A stretch of DNA of 64,000 bases from Ruminiclostridium sufflavum DSM 19573 (GCF_003208175.1 NZ_QKMR01000001.1:40502-104501); one strand, 5' to 3'; positions 44,263 to 53,889 are shown, numbered from the stretch's first letter. Program-made: numbers and translations. Notes: generated by a model not told the origin, from the letters alone.

Positions 44263-44317
44263 AATAATAAAGGCAATTCCTATCGTTTTTTAATTGATAG
44301 GAATTGCCTTTATTATT
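44263..44317 (-). terminator. Terminator overlapping the 3' end of the ProRS-like gene
   Basis: A perfect 22-bp stem, arms 44263-44284 and 44296-44317 (core AAAGGCAATTCCTATC). The distal arm includes the last codons of the ProRS-like gene. Confidence 0.7.
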
Positions 44318-45984
44318 CTTTTTACTTCATCAATTATCTTTTCCTCTCCGACCTTCAAGGATATTTTTTTATCTCTGCTGTTTATTTCAAAAAGATTTTC
44401 CTTTATATTTCTCGGGCTTACAATAATTCTAATGGGAACCCCCAGCAAATCTGCATCTGCAAACATAGCACCCGCACGGATATTCCTGTCATCATACAAA
44501 ACCTCTATTCCTTCCCTAAGAAGCCGCCTGTACAGGGCTTCACCATATGTTCCTGTTTCCTCATCATCCGCCCTAATACAGCAAAGCTGTACCTCCCAAG
44601 GAGCAATTGCTGCCGGCCACACAGGCCCGTATTCATCATGACAGACTTCACAAGCAGAAGCAGCCAGCTTTTCAATACCTATCCCGTAACAGCCCATAAC
44701 AGGATACCTGCTTTCTCCGTTTACATCTGTATATTGCATTTCCAATGCCTTTGTAAAACTTGTTCCTGCCTGCGATATCCTTCCCAATTCAATTCCCCTG
44801 CAAACAGAAATTGCTTTTTTACCGCACCTCGGACAAATTCCCCCGTCAATAATTTTCGCAATATCGCAGAAAACTGCTTCGCCATAATCACGCCGGATAT
44901 TCAGGCCCTTAATATGCATGTCCGCTTTATTGGCTCCTGCCACAAGATATTCTGTTTCTCTTAATGACCTGTCAAATATAACCTCTGTATTTGGCGGCAG
45001 GCCTATAGGCCCTATAAATCCCGGAGAAATCCCGCTTTCCTCTGTAATCAGCGCAGGACGTATGCCTTCCCCGACAGCTTTTGTCAATTTATATTCATTC
45101 ACCTCCAGATCACCCCTCAAAAAAGCTATTATATACTTGTCATCCCTGTTTTTTTGATATACTACAGCTTTGCATGTATTTTCGGCAGGCACCTTAACAA
45201 AATTAATAATATCTTCTATTGTAGACAAATCAGGTGTATAGATTTCCTCCAAGTCTCCAATTGGAATACCGATGGCATTAGCTGTCACACTTTCCGCAGA
45301 ATCCATATCCGCTCTATAGCCACACTCCCCGCACACTGCCACAGATGCCTCACCTGCCGGAGTCAGCAGCATATATTTATGTGAAATACACTCCTCCTCT
45401 GCCCTTATATAAGACTCCACCGTAACCGCCTCAGGTATGCCGCATCTTGAAAAAATCCTGTCATATGCTTCCCTGCATTTTTCGTAATGTTCTTCCAGCT
45501 CCTGCTGCGATGCATGAAATGAATAGGCATTATTTGAAGTAAATTGATGAGCCCCCAGAAGTCCTGCTCCCGGTCTTGCTTTATCACAAAATTCTGTTTT
45601 AAACTGATATATCACAAAAGGATATTTTGCGTAGCTTTGCCCGTATTCACGCACCAAATGGACAGCCGTCCCTTCCTTGGTCAGGCCCGGTGTCACCGGG
45701 CTGACACTGCAATCTGCATTCTCTGATAAAGGTTTATCGGCATTGTCACAGCTCCCTGTTGACACCTCCGGCAGCAAAACCTCCTGTGCACCTATATTCT
45801 CCATTTCCTCCCGTATAATGTTTTCTATTTTTCTTTTTATTCTGTTTGCAGGAGTATACAAGGAATATACTCCATTTGAAACATTTTTTATATATCCGCC
45901 CCTAACCATAAAAGCATGACTGTCTGTAACACAGTCTGCCGGACGTTCCTTGAATCTTTCACCTATAAGATTTTTTACTTTCAT
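44290..45984 (-). CDS. ProRS-like protein with intact editing (INS) domain but altered class II catalytic motifs
   Basis: A 564-residue protein with the layout of bacterial ProRS: class II core (1-220), INS/YbaK-like editing insertion (about 230-400; GDLEVNEYKLTKAVG, and GANKADMHIKGLN near 349), and a C-terminal anticodon-binding domain (GIEVLYDDRNIRAGAMFADA). The usual motif 2 FRDEIRPR reads FCDKARPG (132-139), so the ATP-contacting Arg is Cys133 and the Glu is Lys135. The following RSREF.MKD segment reads GAHQFTSNN. In motif 3 the expected Arg is Lys (GIGIEKLAA, about 438). TxE (102-104) is retained. Prolyl-adenylate formation is therefore doubtful; a trans-editing or specialised role is possible. 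A second ProRS, with intact motifs but no INS, lies at 60522-61787. Confidence 0.85.
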   Translation of the reverse strand: MKVKNLIGERFKERPADCVTDSHAFMVRGGYIKNVSNGVYSLYTPANRIKRKIENIIREEMENIGAQEVLLPEVSTGSCDNADKPLSENADCSVSPVTPGLTKEGTAVHLVREYGQSYAKYPFVIYQFKTEFCDKARPGAGLLGAHQFTSNNAYSFHASQQELEEHYEKCREAYDRIFSRCGIPEAVTVESYIRAEEECISHKYMLLTPAGEASVAVCGECGYRADMDSAESVTANAIGIPIGDLEEIYTPDLSTIEDIINFVKVPAENTCKAVVYQKNRDDKYIIAFLRGDLEVNEYKLTKAVGEGIRPALITEESGISPGFIGPIGLPPNTEVIFDRSLRETEYLVAGANKADMHIKGLNIRRDYGEAVFCDIAKIIDGGICPRCGKKAISVCRGIELGRISQAGTSFTKALEMQYTDVNGESRYPVMGCYGIGIEKLAASACEVCHDEYGPVWPAAIAPWEVQLCCIRADDEETGTYGEALYRRLLREGIEVLYDDRNIRAGAMFADADLLGVPIRIIVSPRNIKENLFEINSRDKKISLKVGEEKIIDEVKRIIKAIPIN

Positions 45985-46100
45985 TTTTTATGCGCCCCTT
46001 CTCAAAAAGTCAACCAGCTAAAGAACAGCTGGTATCAGCCTCAAACCCAAGCTGCATTAAAATCAGCTTAAAGGCTTGAAGCCTTTGACATTAGTCAGCT

Positions 46101-46355
46101 TCATTTTTTAGAGCTGTAAAATCCCTTCAGCTCAGCTTTTATTTCATCTGAAAGATAGTGCCACCTGATTCCCTGTATTGCACCTTCCAAGGCATAAAGC
46201 CTGTTTATGCAGGCAGATTTGTCAATCGCCCTTATTTTCAGCCAGGCCTGCCTGCTTCCTGTCTCCCTTAGCTGTTCAGCCGTATTTATGCCGACCTCGT
46301 TCAGCTGCTCTTCCACAGCCTTCCCGATATTCGGCAGCTTTGCCAATTCACCCAT
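46101..46355 (-). CDS. TfoX C-terminal domain protein (helix-hairpin-helix)
   Basis: An 84-residue protein matching the stand-alone C-terminal domain of TfoX/Sxy: LPNIGKAVEEQLNEVGI, TAEQLRETGSRQAWLKIR and CINRLYALEGAIQGIRW. The N-terminal TfoX domain is absent. The helix-hairpin-helix pattern suggests nucleic-acid or protein binding; a competence role is not implied by this domain alone. ATG 46355 is chosen with GGGAGG 5 bases upstream; ATG 46382 lacks one. It is divergent from the ferritin gene. Confidence 0.82.
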   Translation of the reverse strand: MGELAKLPNIGKAVEEQLNEVGINTAEQLRETGSRQAWLKIRAIDKSACINRLYALEGAIQGIRWHYLSDEIKAELKGFYSSKK

Positions 46356-46467
46356 ATTAACCTCCCGCGCATGTTTGTACAAACTCTGTTTTTGAGCTTT
46401 TCAAGCTTTTTTCTTAATCTCTATATTATACATCAGTACAATTCTATATAACAGTCTTGTCTTTTTC

Positions 46468-46530
46468 AAAAGGCAATTACTATCTGCCAAAGAATAGCTG
46501 ATATCCGGCGATAGCTTGAGCTTGAGGCTG
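46468..46530. repeat. Degenerate left-end copy of the intergenic repeat
   Basis: AAAGGCAATTACTATCTGCC begins at 46469, followed by GATATCCGGCGATAGCTTGAG and TTGAGGCTGAA, collinear with the start of copy 1. A further eroded piece lies at 46008-46100 in the gap after the ProRS-like gene start. Confidence 0.45.
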
Positions 46531-46634
46531 AATTTTAAAAATTCAGGCATCGGCTGATTACCTGATGCAATTCAGGGTATATATATTTAAACACTTCCAT
46601 AATATAATTAAGATAAATTAAAGGAGGACTTTAT

Positions 46635-47147
46635 ATGTTAAATTCGGAAATAACAAAGCTCATTAATGAACAAATAAACAAGGAACTTTATTCTTCATAT
46701 CTTTACCTCGATATGGCAGGCTATTATTCTGACAAAAGCCTTGAGGGCTTTGAAAATTGGTTCTATATACAGGCTCAGGAGGAAAGAGATCATGCAATGC
46801 TGTTCAGAACTTATCTGCTGAACAATGACGAAAAGGTCGTATTAACAGCAGTAGCAGCTCCCAGCAGCGATTACGCGGATTTTAAAGAGCCCCTGCTGGC
46901 AACTCTGGAGCATGAAAAAACAGTAACTGCATCAATAAATAATATCTATGCCGTAGCCTATAAAGAAAAGGACTTCCGTACAATGCAGTTTCTGGATTGG
47001 TTTGTTAAGGAACAAGGTGAGGAAGAAAAAAATTCTTCGGATCTTATCAGTAAATTCGATTTATTCGGAAACGATTCAAAAGGTCTGTACATGCTAAATC
47101 AGGAACTGGGCGCAAGAGTTTACACTGCCCCGTCATTGATTCCCTAA
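46635..47147 (+). CDS. ftnA: Ferritin
   Basis: A 170-residue four-helix iron-storage protein. Ferroxidase-centre residues are in place: Glu17 (NKELYSSYLYLDM), Glu50 and His53 (QAQEERDHAM), Glu94 (LEHEKTV) and later Glu127 (KEQGEEEK). The subunit forms a 24-mer that oxidises ferrous iron and stores it. RBS AAAGGAGG is 8 bases from ATG 46635. It is monocistronic and closed by a terminator hairpin at 47248. It has no haem-binding Met, so it is an Ftn type rather than a bacterioferritin. Confidence 0.94.
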   Translation: MLNSEITKLINEQINKELYSSYLYLDMAGYYSDKSLEGFENWFYIQAQEERDHAMLFRTYLLNNDEKVVLTAVAAPSSDYADFKEPLLATLEHEKTVTASINNIYAVAYKEKDFRTMQFLDWFVKEQGEEEKNSSDLISKFDLFGNDSKGLYMLNQELGARVYTAPSLIP

Positions 47148-47247
47148 GGAATAAAAAAAAACAACTGCTATCAGCTAAACAAACTGTAATAGTCAACGAT
47201 TACAGTTTGTTGATAAAATATCGTCAATATATTGCCGCTAAAACTTT

Positions 47248-47285
47248 AGTCAGGCTTAGAAAACAAATAAGCCTGACTTTTTTAT
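47248..47285 (+). terminator. Terminator downstream of ferritin
   Basis: AGTCAGGCTTA (47248-47258) pairs with TAAGCCTGACT (47268-47278), then TTTTTTATTT. The short gap before it (47160-47200) has a remnant of the intergenic repeat. Confidence 0.8.
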
Positions 47286-47315
47286 TTATATATTAAGAAG
47301 TGCTGCCGATGTTTC

Positions 47316-48722
47316 CTAACTCCCTTTTATCTTTAAAAAATATTTTCTTGTTTCTGCCGCCACTACTCCACTAAGGGCCAGCAGAGCTATAAGGTTCGGA
47401 AATGCCATTAAGCCGTTGAAAATATCCGCGATATTCCAAACAGCTTTTATTGTTAAGAACGGTCCCATAAACACTGCTATTATATACAGCCAGCGGTAAA
47501 CAATAACAGCCTTCATATTCCCGTTGGTCAAATACTCCATACAGCGTTCGCTGTAGTAATTCCAGCCGATAATAGTAGTAAAGGCGAAGAAAACAAGGCT
47601 GAGCATCAGAATAAATGCACCCAGTGACGGAGCAAATGGAAAGCCCGATTTAAAAGCATACTGTGTCACAGCCGCACCCTCCAGCCCGATATTCCAAGCG
47701 CCGGTTGTAATAATGCAAAGACCTGTCATAGTGCATATTATGATTGTGTCTATAAAAGTACCTGTCATTGATACCAAACCCTGACGTGCAGGCTCATGCG
47801 TTTTTGCCGCCGCAGCTGCAATCGGAGCACTGCCAAGGCCTGATTCATTTGAGAAAATACCCCTGGCTATACCTTTTTGCATTGCAACCAGCATAGCTCC
47901 CAAAGCACCGCCGCCTATTGCTCTCAGCCCAAATGCGCCTTCAAAAACCTGTACGATGGCATCCGGAATAGCCTTATAATTTACACATACAACAATAATT
48001 GCTGCAACAACATAGAATATCGCCATAAACGGCACAACAATTTCAGATACCGATGCAATTCTTTTCAAGCCGCCGATAATGACAAGCCCGGCACATAAAG
48101 TTACAACAACCGCAGTTATTACAACAGTCCACGAATAGCTTTTACCCATCAGGGATACAGTCCACTCGTTATTTGTGTCAAAGAAATTCCGGACCGAATC
48201 GGATATTCCGTTTATCTGAGTCATCGTTCCTATACCTAAAAGTCCGGCACATGCTCCAAAAAACGCAAATGCCTTCGCCAGCCATTTCCAGTTCCTGCCC
48301 ATACCATTTTCTATATAATAGAACGGTCCTCCCAAGACATGACCATCCTCGCTAATATTGCGATATTTTATTGCCAGCAGCCCTTCGGCATATTTTGTAG
48401 CCATGCCAAAAAAGGCGGCAATCCACATCCAGAAAAGCGCACCCGGACCTCCTGCCACAATTGCCGTTGCAACACCCACAATATTTCCCGTACCGATAGT
48501 AGCCGAAAGTGCGGTACATAGCGCACCGAAGCTTGAAACCTCGCCTTTGCCGCCTTCTTCATTTCTTACCATGTAGTTAAGCGCTCTTGGCAAATGCCTG
48601 ACCTGCAAAAATCCCATTCGCAATGTAAACTGAATCCCCACAAGCAAAACAAGGATTATAAGCGGAAGACCCCATACAACTCCGTCAAACCATGCAATAA
48701 AGCTGTTAATCTGTTCTAACAT
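47316..48722 (-). CDS. Sodium:alanine symporter family (AGCS) transporter
   Basis: A 468-residue inner-membrane transporter with about ten or eleven helices. Family blocks include GVATAIVAGGPGALFWMW, ATKYAEGLLAIKYR, GGPFYYIENGMG, GIARGIFSNESGLGSAPIAA and AKTHEPARQG. It imports alanine or glycine with Na+ (AlsT/DagA type). The substrate is assigned at family level only. A GGGATCGG-like site precedes ATG 48722. It is followed downstream by the ferritin terminator region and preceded by sfsA on the same strand at 130 bp. Confidence 0.92.
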   Translation of the reverse strand: MLEQINSFIAWFDGVVWGLPLIILVLLVGIQFTLRMGFLQVRHLPRALNYMVRNEEGGKGEVSSFGALCTALSATIGTGNIVGVATAIVAGGPGALFWMWIAAFFGMATKYAEGLLAIKYRNISEDGHVLGGPFYYIENGMGRNWKWLAKAFAFFGACAGLLGIGTMTQINGISDSVRNFFDTNNEWTVSLMGKSYSWTVVITAVVVTLCAGLVIIGGLKRIASVSEIVVPFMAIFYVVAAIIVVCVNYKAIPDAIVQVFEGAFGLRAIGGGALGAMLVAMQKGIARGIFSNESGLGSAPIAAAAAKTHEPARQGLVSMTGTFIDTIIICTMTGLCIITTGAWNIGLEGAAVTQYAFKSGFPFAPSLGAFILMLSLVFFAFTTIIGWNYYSERCMEYLTNGNMKAVIVYRWLYIIAVFMGPFLTIKAVWNIADIFNGLMAFPNLIALLALSGVVAAETRKYFLKIKGS

Positions 48723-48852
48723 TAGATAACCGATCCCTTCATGACTTTAATAACCAACATAAAATGCGGATAATACTGTAGACGCCATTGATTCCGTATT
48801 GCTAAGGCTTATCTGTCTGGAAATGTAAGCAGTATGCCGTCAACCGGATATT

Positions 48853-49536
48853 TTACTGGAGCTTGACCGGTACTTCACTGTCAAGCTGCATAGAGTCCGG
48901 TGTCACCTTACAATCATAGGCCAGAACCTTGACTCCTGCTGTGGCAGCCTCCCGCAATACACTTCCGAATTCCGGATGTGTCACATCATTAGGAATGATG
49001 TATTTAGCAGGCTTAAACTGTATAACAAACAGCAGATAAGCCTCATAGCCCTCCTTCATGGCGTCAATCAAGTGGCGGATATGCTTCACACCCCGTTCCG
49101 TAGGTGCATCTGGGAAAGCCGCCACCCCGTCTTTTTCCAGTGTTACTCCTTTTACCTCTATAAAAGCTTTACGGCTCTTGTCCTCAATATAAAAATCAAC
49201 TCTGGAATCTCCATGCATCATCTCCGGCTTTATCAAGGCAGGAGCATCATACAGCCCTCCTGCTTCAAGCCATTCCCTTACTGCCTTATTGGGAGCCTGA
49301 GAATCCATGTTTATAAGCAGCTTCCCCTTCTCCGCCGCAATGATATCATATCTCGTTTTTCTGCTGAGATTACTGCTTTCTTCCAGATATACGGTACAAC
49401 CCCGCTGCAATAATTCTCTGCACCGGCCGGTGTTCTTAACATGGCATATCTCAACGGCACCGTTTATCTCTGCATATGCAATAAACCGATTCGGACGTTC
49501 TATAAATTTTGCCTTTTGTACATTATTATATTTCAT
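48853..49536 (-). CDS. sfsA: SfsA family protein (DNA/RNA nuclease-like)
   Basis: A 227-residue protein with all SfsA signatures: RFIAYAEINGAVEICHVKNTGRC, LINMDSQAPNKAV, DSRVDFYIED, FIEVKGVTLEKDGVAAFPDAPT and RGVKHIRHL. The D-(x)n-ExK arrangement (Asp in SRVDF, Glu and Lys in FIEVKG) is that of PD-(D/E)XK nucleases. The older name, sugar fermentation stimulation protein, reflects an E. coli phenotype. GGGAGAG precedes ATG 49536. It lies 156 bp downstream of asnS; the hairpin between them suggests separate transcripts. Confidence 0.93.
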   Translation of the reverse strand: MKYNNVQKAKFIERPNRFIAYAEINGAVEICHVKNTGRCRELLQRGCTVYLEESSNLSRKTRYDIIAAEKGKLLINMDSQAPNKAVREWLEAGGLYDAPALIKPEMMHGDSRVDFYIEDKSRKAFIEVKGVTLEKDGVAAFPDAPTERGVKHIRHLIDAMKEGYEAYLLFVIQFKPAKYIIPNDVTHPEFGSVLREAATAGVKVLAYDCKVTPDSMQLDSEVPVKLQ

Positions 49537-49618
49537 CTTTAATTCTCTCCCATTAAGCTATATAAAAGCATCGATGCAAAAAACACCCTGCCAGTTTTCT
49601 AAGTAAATGGAAAACAAT

Positions 49619-49652
49619 AGCCAACAACCGCATTTAACTGTGTTTATTGGCT
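49619..49652 (-). terminator. Probable terminator after asnS
   Basis: AGCCAACAAC and GTTTATTGGCT-type arms form an imperfect stem spanning 49619-49652, with T-rich sequence on the minus-strand side. Confidence 0.5.
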
Positions 49653-49692
49653 CTATCGTAAAATTTTTTTGATTATATTTTCTGCAAAAACC

Positions 49693-51045
49693 CTAGAACT
49701 CACAATAGCCCGGCGTTCTGGGATAAGGAATTACATCACGTATATTATCTACTCCTGTTACATAAATCAAGAACCTTTCAAATCCCATACCAAATCCGGC
49801 ATGGTTGCACGAACCAAATTTGCGCAGATTCAAATACCAATACATTTCCTCGGTTGAAACGCCCAATTGATTCATCTTATTAAAGAGTAAATCATATCTT
49901 ACCTCTCTCTGGCTTCCGCCCATCAGCTCGCCTGCATCGGGCACCAATAAATCCACAGCCGCTACTGTTTCATTATCATCATTCTGATACATATAAAAGG
50001 CCTTGATATCTTTTGGCCAATCATAAACAAATACAGGACCGTTAAAATACTCCTCTGTAAGATACTTTTCATGCTCACGAGCCAAATCCTTACCAAACTC
50101 AGGTTCAAATACAAACTGGTTCGGAGCCTGCTTTAATATTTCTATTGCCTTTTTATGAGTTACTCTGGCAATCTCGGAGTCCTTTAATTTTGTAAGTCTG
50201 TCAGACAGCTTTATCTTTGTGTATCCTTCAAGGAATTCCAGCTCGTCTTTTGCCTTTTCCAGTATATATGAAACTATACTTTTCAAAAAATCCTCTTCGG
50301 TATCCATCAATTGGTTCAAATCACAAAAAGCAATTTCAGGCTCAATCATCCAAAATTCAGCCGCATGTGTTTTTGTATTTGAATTCTCCGCTCTGAAGGT
50401 AGGTCCAAATGTATATACCTTGCCAAACGCCATCGCAAAGGTTTCTGCCTCCAACTGCCCGGTAACTGCCAGTGAGGTTTTCCTGCCAAAGAAATCCTCC
50501 TCGTATTTATTGTTGTCCAGACATGTTACGGTAAAGGTATTGCCTGCGCCTTCCGCATCATTGCCGGAAATAATAGGAGTGTGGACATAAACATAGCCTT
50601 TATTCTGAAAATATTCATGTATAGCCATTGCCGCAAGACTTCTAATTCTGAATACCGCTTGAAAAACTCTGGTTCTCGGACGCAAATAAGCTATTTCACG
50701 CAAGAACTCAATTGTATGTTTTTTAGGCTGCAAAGGATAATCCTCAGGTGCATCACCCAATAAAAGAATATTTTTTGCATTAATCTCAATATTCTCAGCA
50801 TTCACAGCACTTGTCACCACAGTCCCTTCTATTGTGACAGCCGCACCTATGTGGATACCTCTTATATCATCAAAATTAGCAAGAGTATCTTCGTAAACAA
50901 TCTGAATTGATTTAAAGCATGAACCGTCAAAGAAATCGATAAATCCCATCTTTTTCTGCTTTCTATGATTTCTGATCCATCCGTTAAGCGTTACTTCCTT
51001 GTCAATGTATGCCTTTTGTTCCTTATATAATTCATTGATATACAT
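49693..51045 (-). CDS. asnS: Asparaginyl-tRNA synthetase
   Basis: A class IIb synthetase of 450 residues: N-terminal OB fold (VTLNGWIRNHRKQKKMGFID), then motif 1 (IHEYFQNKGYVYVHTPI), motif 2 (FGPTFRAENSNTKTHAAEFW) and motif 3 (GFGMGFERFLIYVTG). The pattern NTKTHAAEFWM identifies the AsnRS/AspRS group, and the loop GAGNTFTV together with GGSQREVRYD favours Asn. The gene lies 161 bp downstream of alaS, same strand; a joint transcript from the alaS promoter is possible. There is no T-box in between. Confidence 0.93.
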   Translation of the reverse strand: MYINELYKEQKAYIDKEVTLNGWIRNHRKQKKMGFIDFFDGSCFKSIQIVYEDTLANFDDIRGIHIGAAVTIEGTVVTSAVNAENIEINAKNILLLGDAPEDYPLQPKKHTIEFLREIAYLRPRTRVFQAVFRIRSLAAMAIHEYFQNKGYVYVHTPIISGNDAEGAGNTFTVTCLDNNKYEEDFFGRKTSLAVTGQLEAETFAMAFGKVYTFGPTFRAENSNTKTHAAEFWMIEPEIAFCDLNQLMDTEEDFLKSIVSYILEKAKDELEFLEGYTKIKLSDRLTKLKDSEIARVTHKKAIEILKQAPNQFVFEPEFGKDLAREHEKYLTEEYFNGPVFVYDWPKDIKAFYMYQNDDNETVAAVDLLVPDAGELMGGSQREVRYDLLFNKMNQLGVSTEEMYWYLNLRKFGSCNHAGFGMGFERFLIYVTGVDNIRDVIPYPRTPGYCEF

Positions 51046-51205
51046 TTTTTCTTTTCCTTTCCTACTAAATTAGGACTTAATATCCCAGAGCAATTTGTCA
51101 TGTTGGCTATCCCCGCAGCAAAAGCAGGCATACCGTCTGTTACCCTTCTGCAGCATGCCGGCATTGCTATTTTATATAAAAATTTCAGTACCATCAATAT
51201 ATAAA

Positions 51206-53818
51206 TCAGAATAATGTTTTAAAGCCTTCAAGCATATCCTTCAAACCGCCGGCGTTATTTCCGCTGCCTCGTGCCAGATATGCGGAGCCTCCGCCCTTTC
51301 CGTCCAAATAAGCCAATGCGCTCTTTATCACTCCGTTTGCATTGCAGCTTTTGGATAATTCCTTGTCAATTGCAATTGTTATTTGCACCTTATCATCAAC
51401 AATACTGTAGAAGCAAACAACACCCCTTATGAGCTCAGCGACCCTTATTGCCTCATCACGAACCTCATCGGTCATTGCAGGATACTCTCTTGTGATATAT
51501 GCTGTCCCTTTTGAGCTTTGCAATGTACTTTTGGCTGTCTGCTCTTTTGTCATAACGGTAAATGCAGCTTCCTCCGGCTGTTCCTTTTTTGTGCCCAAGG
51601 TATCCAGCTTGGAAAGAATTTGCTTTTTACCTGTTTTCAGCTTAGCTGCTATTTCATTCAAAAGCTTTATTTCCTCCTGAACATACCGCACAGCTTCACT
51701 TCCTGTCAATGCAACTATTCTTCTGATTCCGCGTCCTGCACTTTCCTCGGAAATAATTTTGCAAAACCCGATTTTACCTGTTGATGCAATATGTGTACCG
51801 CCGCATAATTCCTTTGATACCTCTCCGAAAGAAACCATTCTGACCACATCTGAATACTTATTGCTGAAAAAGGCCAGTGCTCCTTCCTTTACAGCCTGCT
51901 CATACGATGTTTCCTGAACCTCTCTGACATAATCCCTTCTGATATATTCATTTACAGTTGCTTCAATTAAGTCCAGAACATCAGCCTCAAGCTTTTTATC
52001 ACACTGGAAGTCAAACCTCAGCCTGTCGTCCGTTACAAGGGAACCGGCCTGCTTCACGCTTTCACCTAAATATATTCTCAAGGCCTTCTGCAGCAAATGT
52101 ACCGCTGAGTGGTTAGCCTCTATTTTTGTTCTGCGTTCTGAATCGACTATCATATCAACAGCTTGGTCAACTCTGACTTCTCCGCTTATAACCTTTGCAA
52201 AATGGAAGAATACCTCCTCTGCTTTTTTGACATCGGTTACTTCAAGCTGCATATTTCCGGCGCTTATCGTACCTGTATCAGCAATCTGTCCTCCGCTTTC
52301 AGCATAAAAACAGCTCTTGTCGGTTATTATTATTGCCTGCTCATTTGCCGCGGCAAGCTCTGCCTCGGCATTATCCTTTATAATTCCTATTATATGAGCC
52401 TTACAGGACAGCTCCTCATATCCGGTGAAACCGGTTTTAGCAAAATTTTCAGCCAGACCTTTAAGTGCCGGCAGACTGCTTCCGTTTCCGCCCTCTTCAT
52501 TCAGACCTATTTTTGATATTTCCTTATGATGCTTTATTTCATTATCATATTCCTCTTTATCAATAGTCATGCCGTGCTCGGCTGCATACTCCTGAATAAA
52601 ATCAAAGGGCAAGCCGTACGAGGTAACTAAAACAAAAGCATCCTTTCCCGAAATAGCAGTCAACCCTCCGCACATTTTTTCTATACGGGCAGTGCCTTCC
52701 TCTAAAACAGCGGAATAACCCTCAACCTCTTTATTAAAAACGGAAAAAATCTGATTCCTGTTTTTTTCAAAGTGTCCGTAGTATTTATTGTAGTGCTCGA
52801 TTATTTTATTTATAACCTCTTTATAATTAAAGTTATCCACCTTATATTTAGCAAGAATGGTACAGCATTTACGAATCAGCTTGCGAGGGATATATCCCCT
52901 TCCGGCATTGCCCGGAACTGCTCCTGCAGCCAGCAATATGGTAACCGTTCTCAAGTGATCGGACAGTATGTTTATTTTGCTTTCAGGAATATCCGATTCC
53001 GGACTCAGGCTTGTACACTGATTTTTGATAATATCTACAATTGGCCTCAATGAATCAATCTCGTAAACCGAATTAAGCTTATTGAGCGTCATGGTAAGTC
53101 TTTCCAAGCCTGCGCCCGTATCAACACTTTTGAACTTCAAAGGCTCATAAGTTCCGTCGCTCATTTTATTCAGCTGCATGAAAACACCGGCATTCCAAAT
53201 TTCTATATAACGCTTTCTGGTGTCAAACTCTCCGCCCTCTGTATACGCTTCACCGTACTCCTCACCGGTATCATAAAACACTTCGGTGCATGGCCCGCAT
53301 GGCCCGGTTTCAGCAGTAGGCCCCCAAAAATTATCCTCAAACGGCTGAGGAACAATATGACTTCTGTCCATTCCTGCCTTTTGCCATATCTCTATTGATT
53401 CCGTATCAGGCTCAAGATTCAGTTCCTTTGAGCCCATAAATACAGTGGCATATAATTTTTCCTTTGGTATTTTTAAGCCTTCTGTAAGCAATTCAAACGC
53501 AAGCTTAATGGCATCTTCCTTGAAATAGTTGTTAAACGACCAGCTTCCCAGCATTTCGAAGCTTGTCAGATGGTGCCTGTCTCCGATTTCATCAATATCA
53601 ATTGTTCTTATACATGGCTGAATATTACAGAGATTGCTTGCAGGAGGAACCTCTTCCCCGGTAAAATAATTTTTCAACGGAGCCATTCCGGAATTTATGA
53701 ATAATAAGGTGGGATCATTCTCAGGAATTACAGAAGACTCTGCTATTTTTTTATGATTATGTTTTTGGAAATACTCCAAAAATATTGTTCTGATTTCATC
53801 ACTTGTAATAGTATACAT
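51206..53818 (-). CDS. alaS: Alanyl-tRNA synthetase (divergent type)
   Basis: Full-length AlaRS: class II core (NSGMAPLKNYFTG, HHLTSFEMLGSWSFNNYF, GCGPCTE-like GPCGPCTEVFYDTG, DTGAGLERL), then an editing domain with HSAVHLLQKALR and CGGTHIAS zinc-binding residues, and a C-Ala tail ending near GGGSAYLARGSG. The sequence around SWSF and CNIQPCIRTIDIDEIG differs from the housekeeping clostridial form, so it may be a second alaS. ATG 53818 is used: GGAGGAG is 4 bases upstream, whereas ATG 53842 contains that site within the reading frame. A good promoter lies at 53861-53889. Confidence 0.92.
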   Translation of the reverse strand: MYTITSDEIRTIFLEYFQKHNHKKIAESSVIPENDPTLLFINSGMAPLKNYFTGEEVPPASNLCNIQPCIRTIDIDEIGDRHHLTSFEMLGSWSFNNYFKEDAIKLAFELLTEGLKIPKEKLYATVFMGSKELNLEPDTESIEIWQKAGMDRSHIVPQPFEDNFWGPTAETGPCGPCTEVFYDTGEEYGEAYTEGGEFDTRKRYIEIWNAGVFMQLNKMSDGTYEPLKFKSVDTGAGLERLTMTLNKLNSVYEIDSLRPIVDIIKNQCTSLSPESDIPESKINILSDHLRTVTILLAAGAVPGNAGRGYIPRKLIRKCCTILAKYKVDNFNYKEVINKIIEHYNKYYGHFEKNRNQIFSVFNKEVEGYSAVLEEGTARIEKMCGGLTAISGKDAFVLVTSYGLPFDFIQEYAAEHGMTIDKEEYDNEIKHHKEISKIGLNEEGGNGSSLPALKGLAENFAKTGFTGYEELSCKAHIIGIIKDNAEAELAAANEQAIIITDKSCFYAESGGQIADTGTISAGNMQLEVTDVKKAEEVFFHFAKVISGEVRVDQAVDMIVDSERRTKIEANHSAVHLLQKALRIYLGESVKQAGSLVTDDRLRFDFQCDKKLEADVLDLIEATVNEYIRRDYVREVQETSYEQAVKEGALAFFSNKYSDVVRMVSFGEVSKELCGGTHIASTGKIGFCKIISEESAGRGIRRIVALTGSEAVRYVQEEIKLLNEIAAKLKTGKKQILSKLDTLGTKKEQPEEAAFTVMTKEQTAKSTLQSSKGTAYITREYPAMTDEVRDEAIRVAELIRGVVCFYSIVDDKVQITIAIDKELSKSCNANGVIKSALAYLDGKGGGSAYLARGSGNNAGGLKDMLEGFKTLF

Positions 53819-53860
53819 AATGCTCCTCCAAATCAAAATCATCTTCTCGATTAGGTATGA

Positions 53861-53889
53861 ATTATATCACATACTTCGCTTAATATCAA
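53861..53889 (-). promoter_or_regulatory. Promoter of alaS
   Basis: Minus strand TTGATA (53889-53884), 17-base spacer, TATAAT (53866-53861). The start codon is 43 bp further on, leaving no room for a T-box. Confidence 0.75.

Noticed and set aside
50991-51197. 68-codon reading frame between alaS and asnS on the minus strand
   Set aside because: It overlaps the start of asnS, contains no recognisable domain and looks like chance coding across an AT-rich gap.
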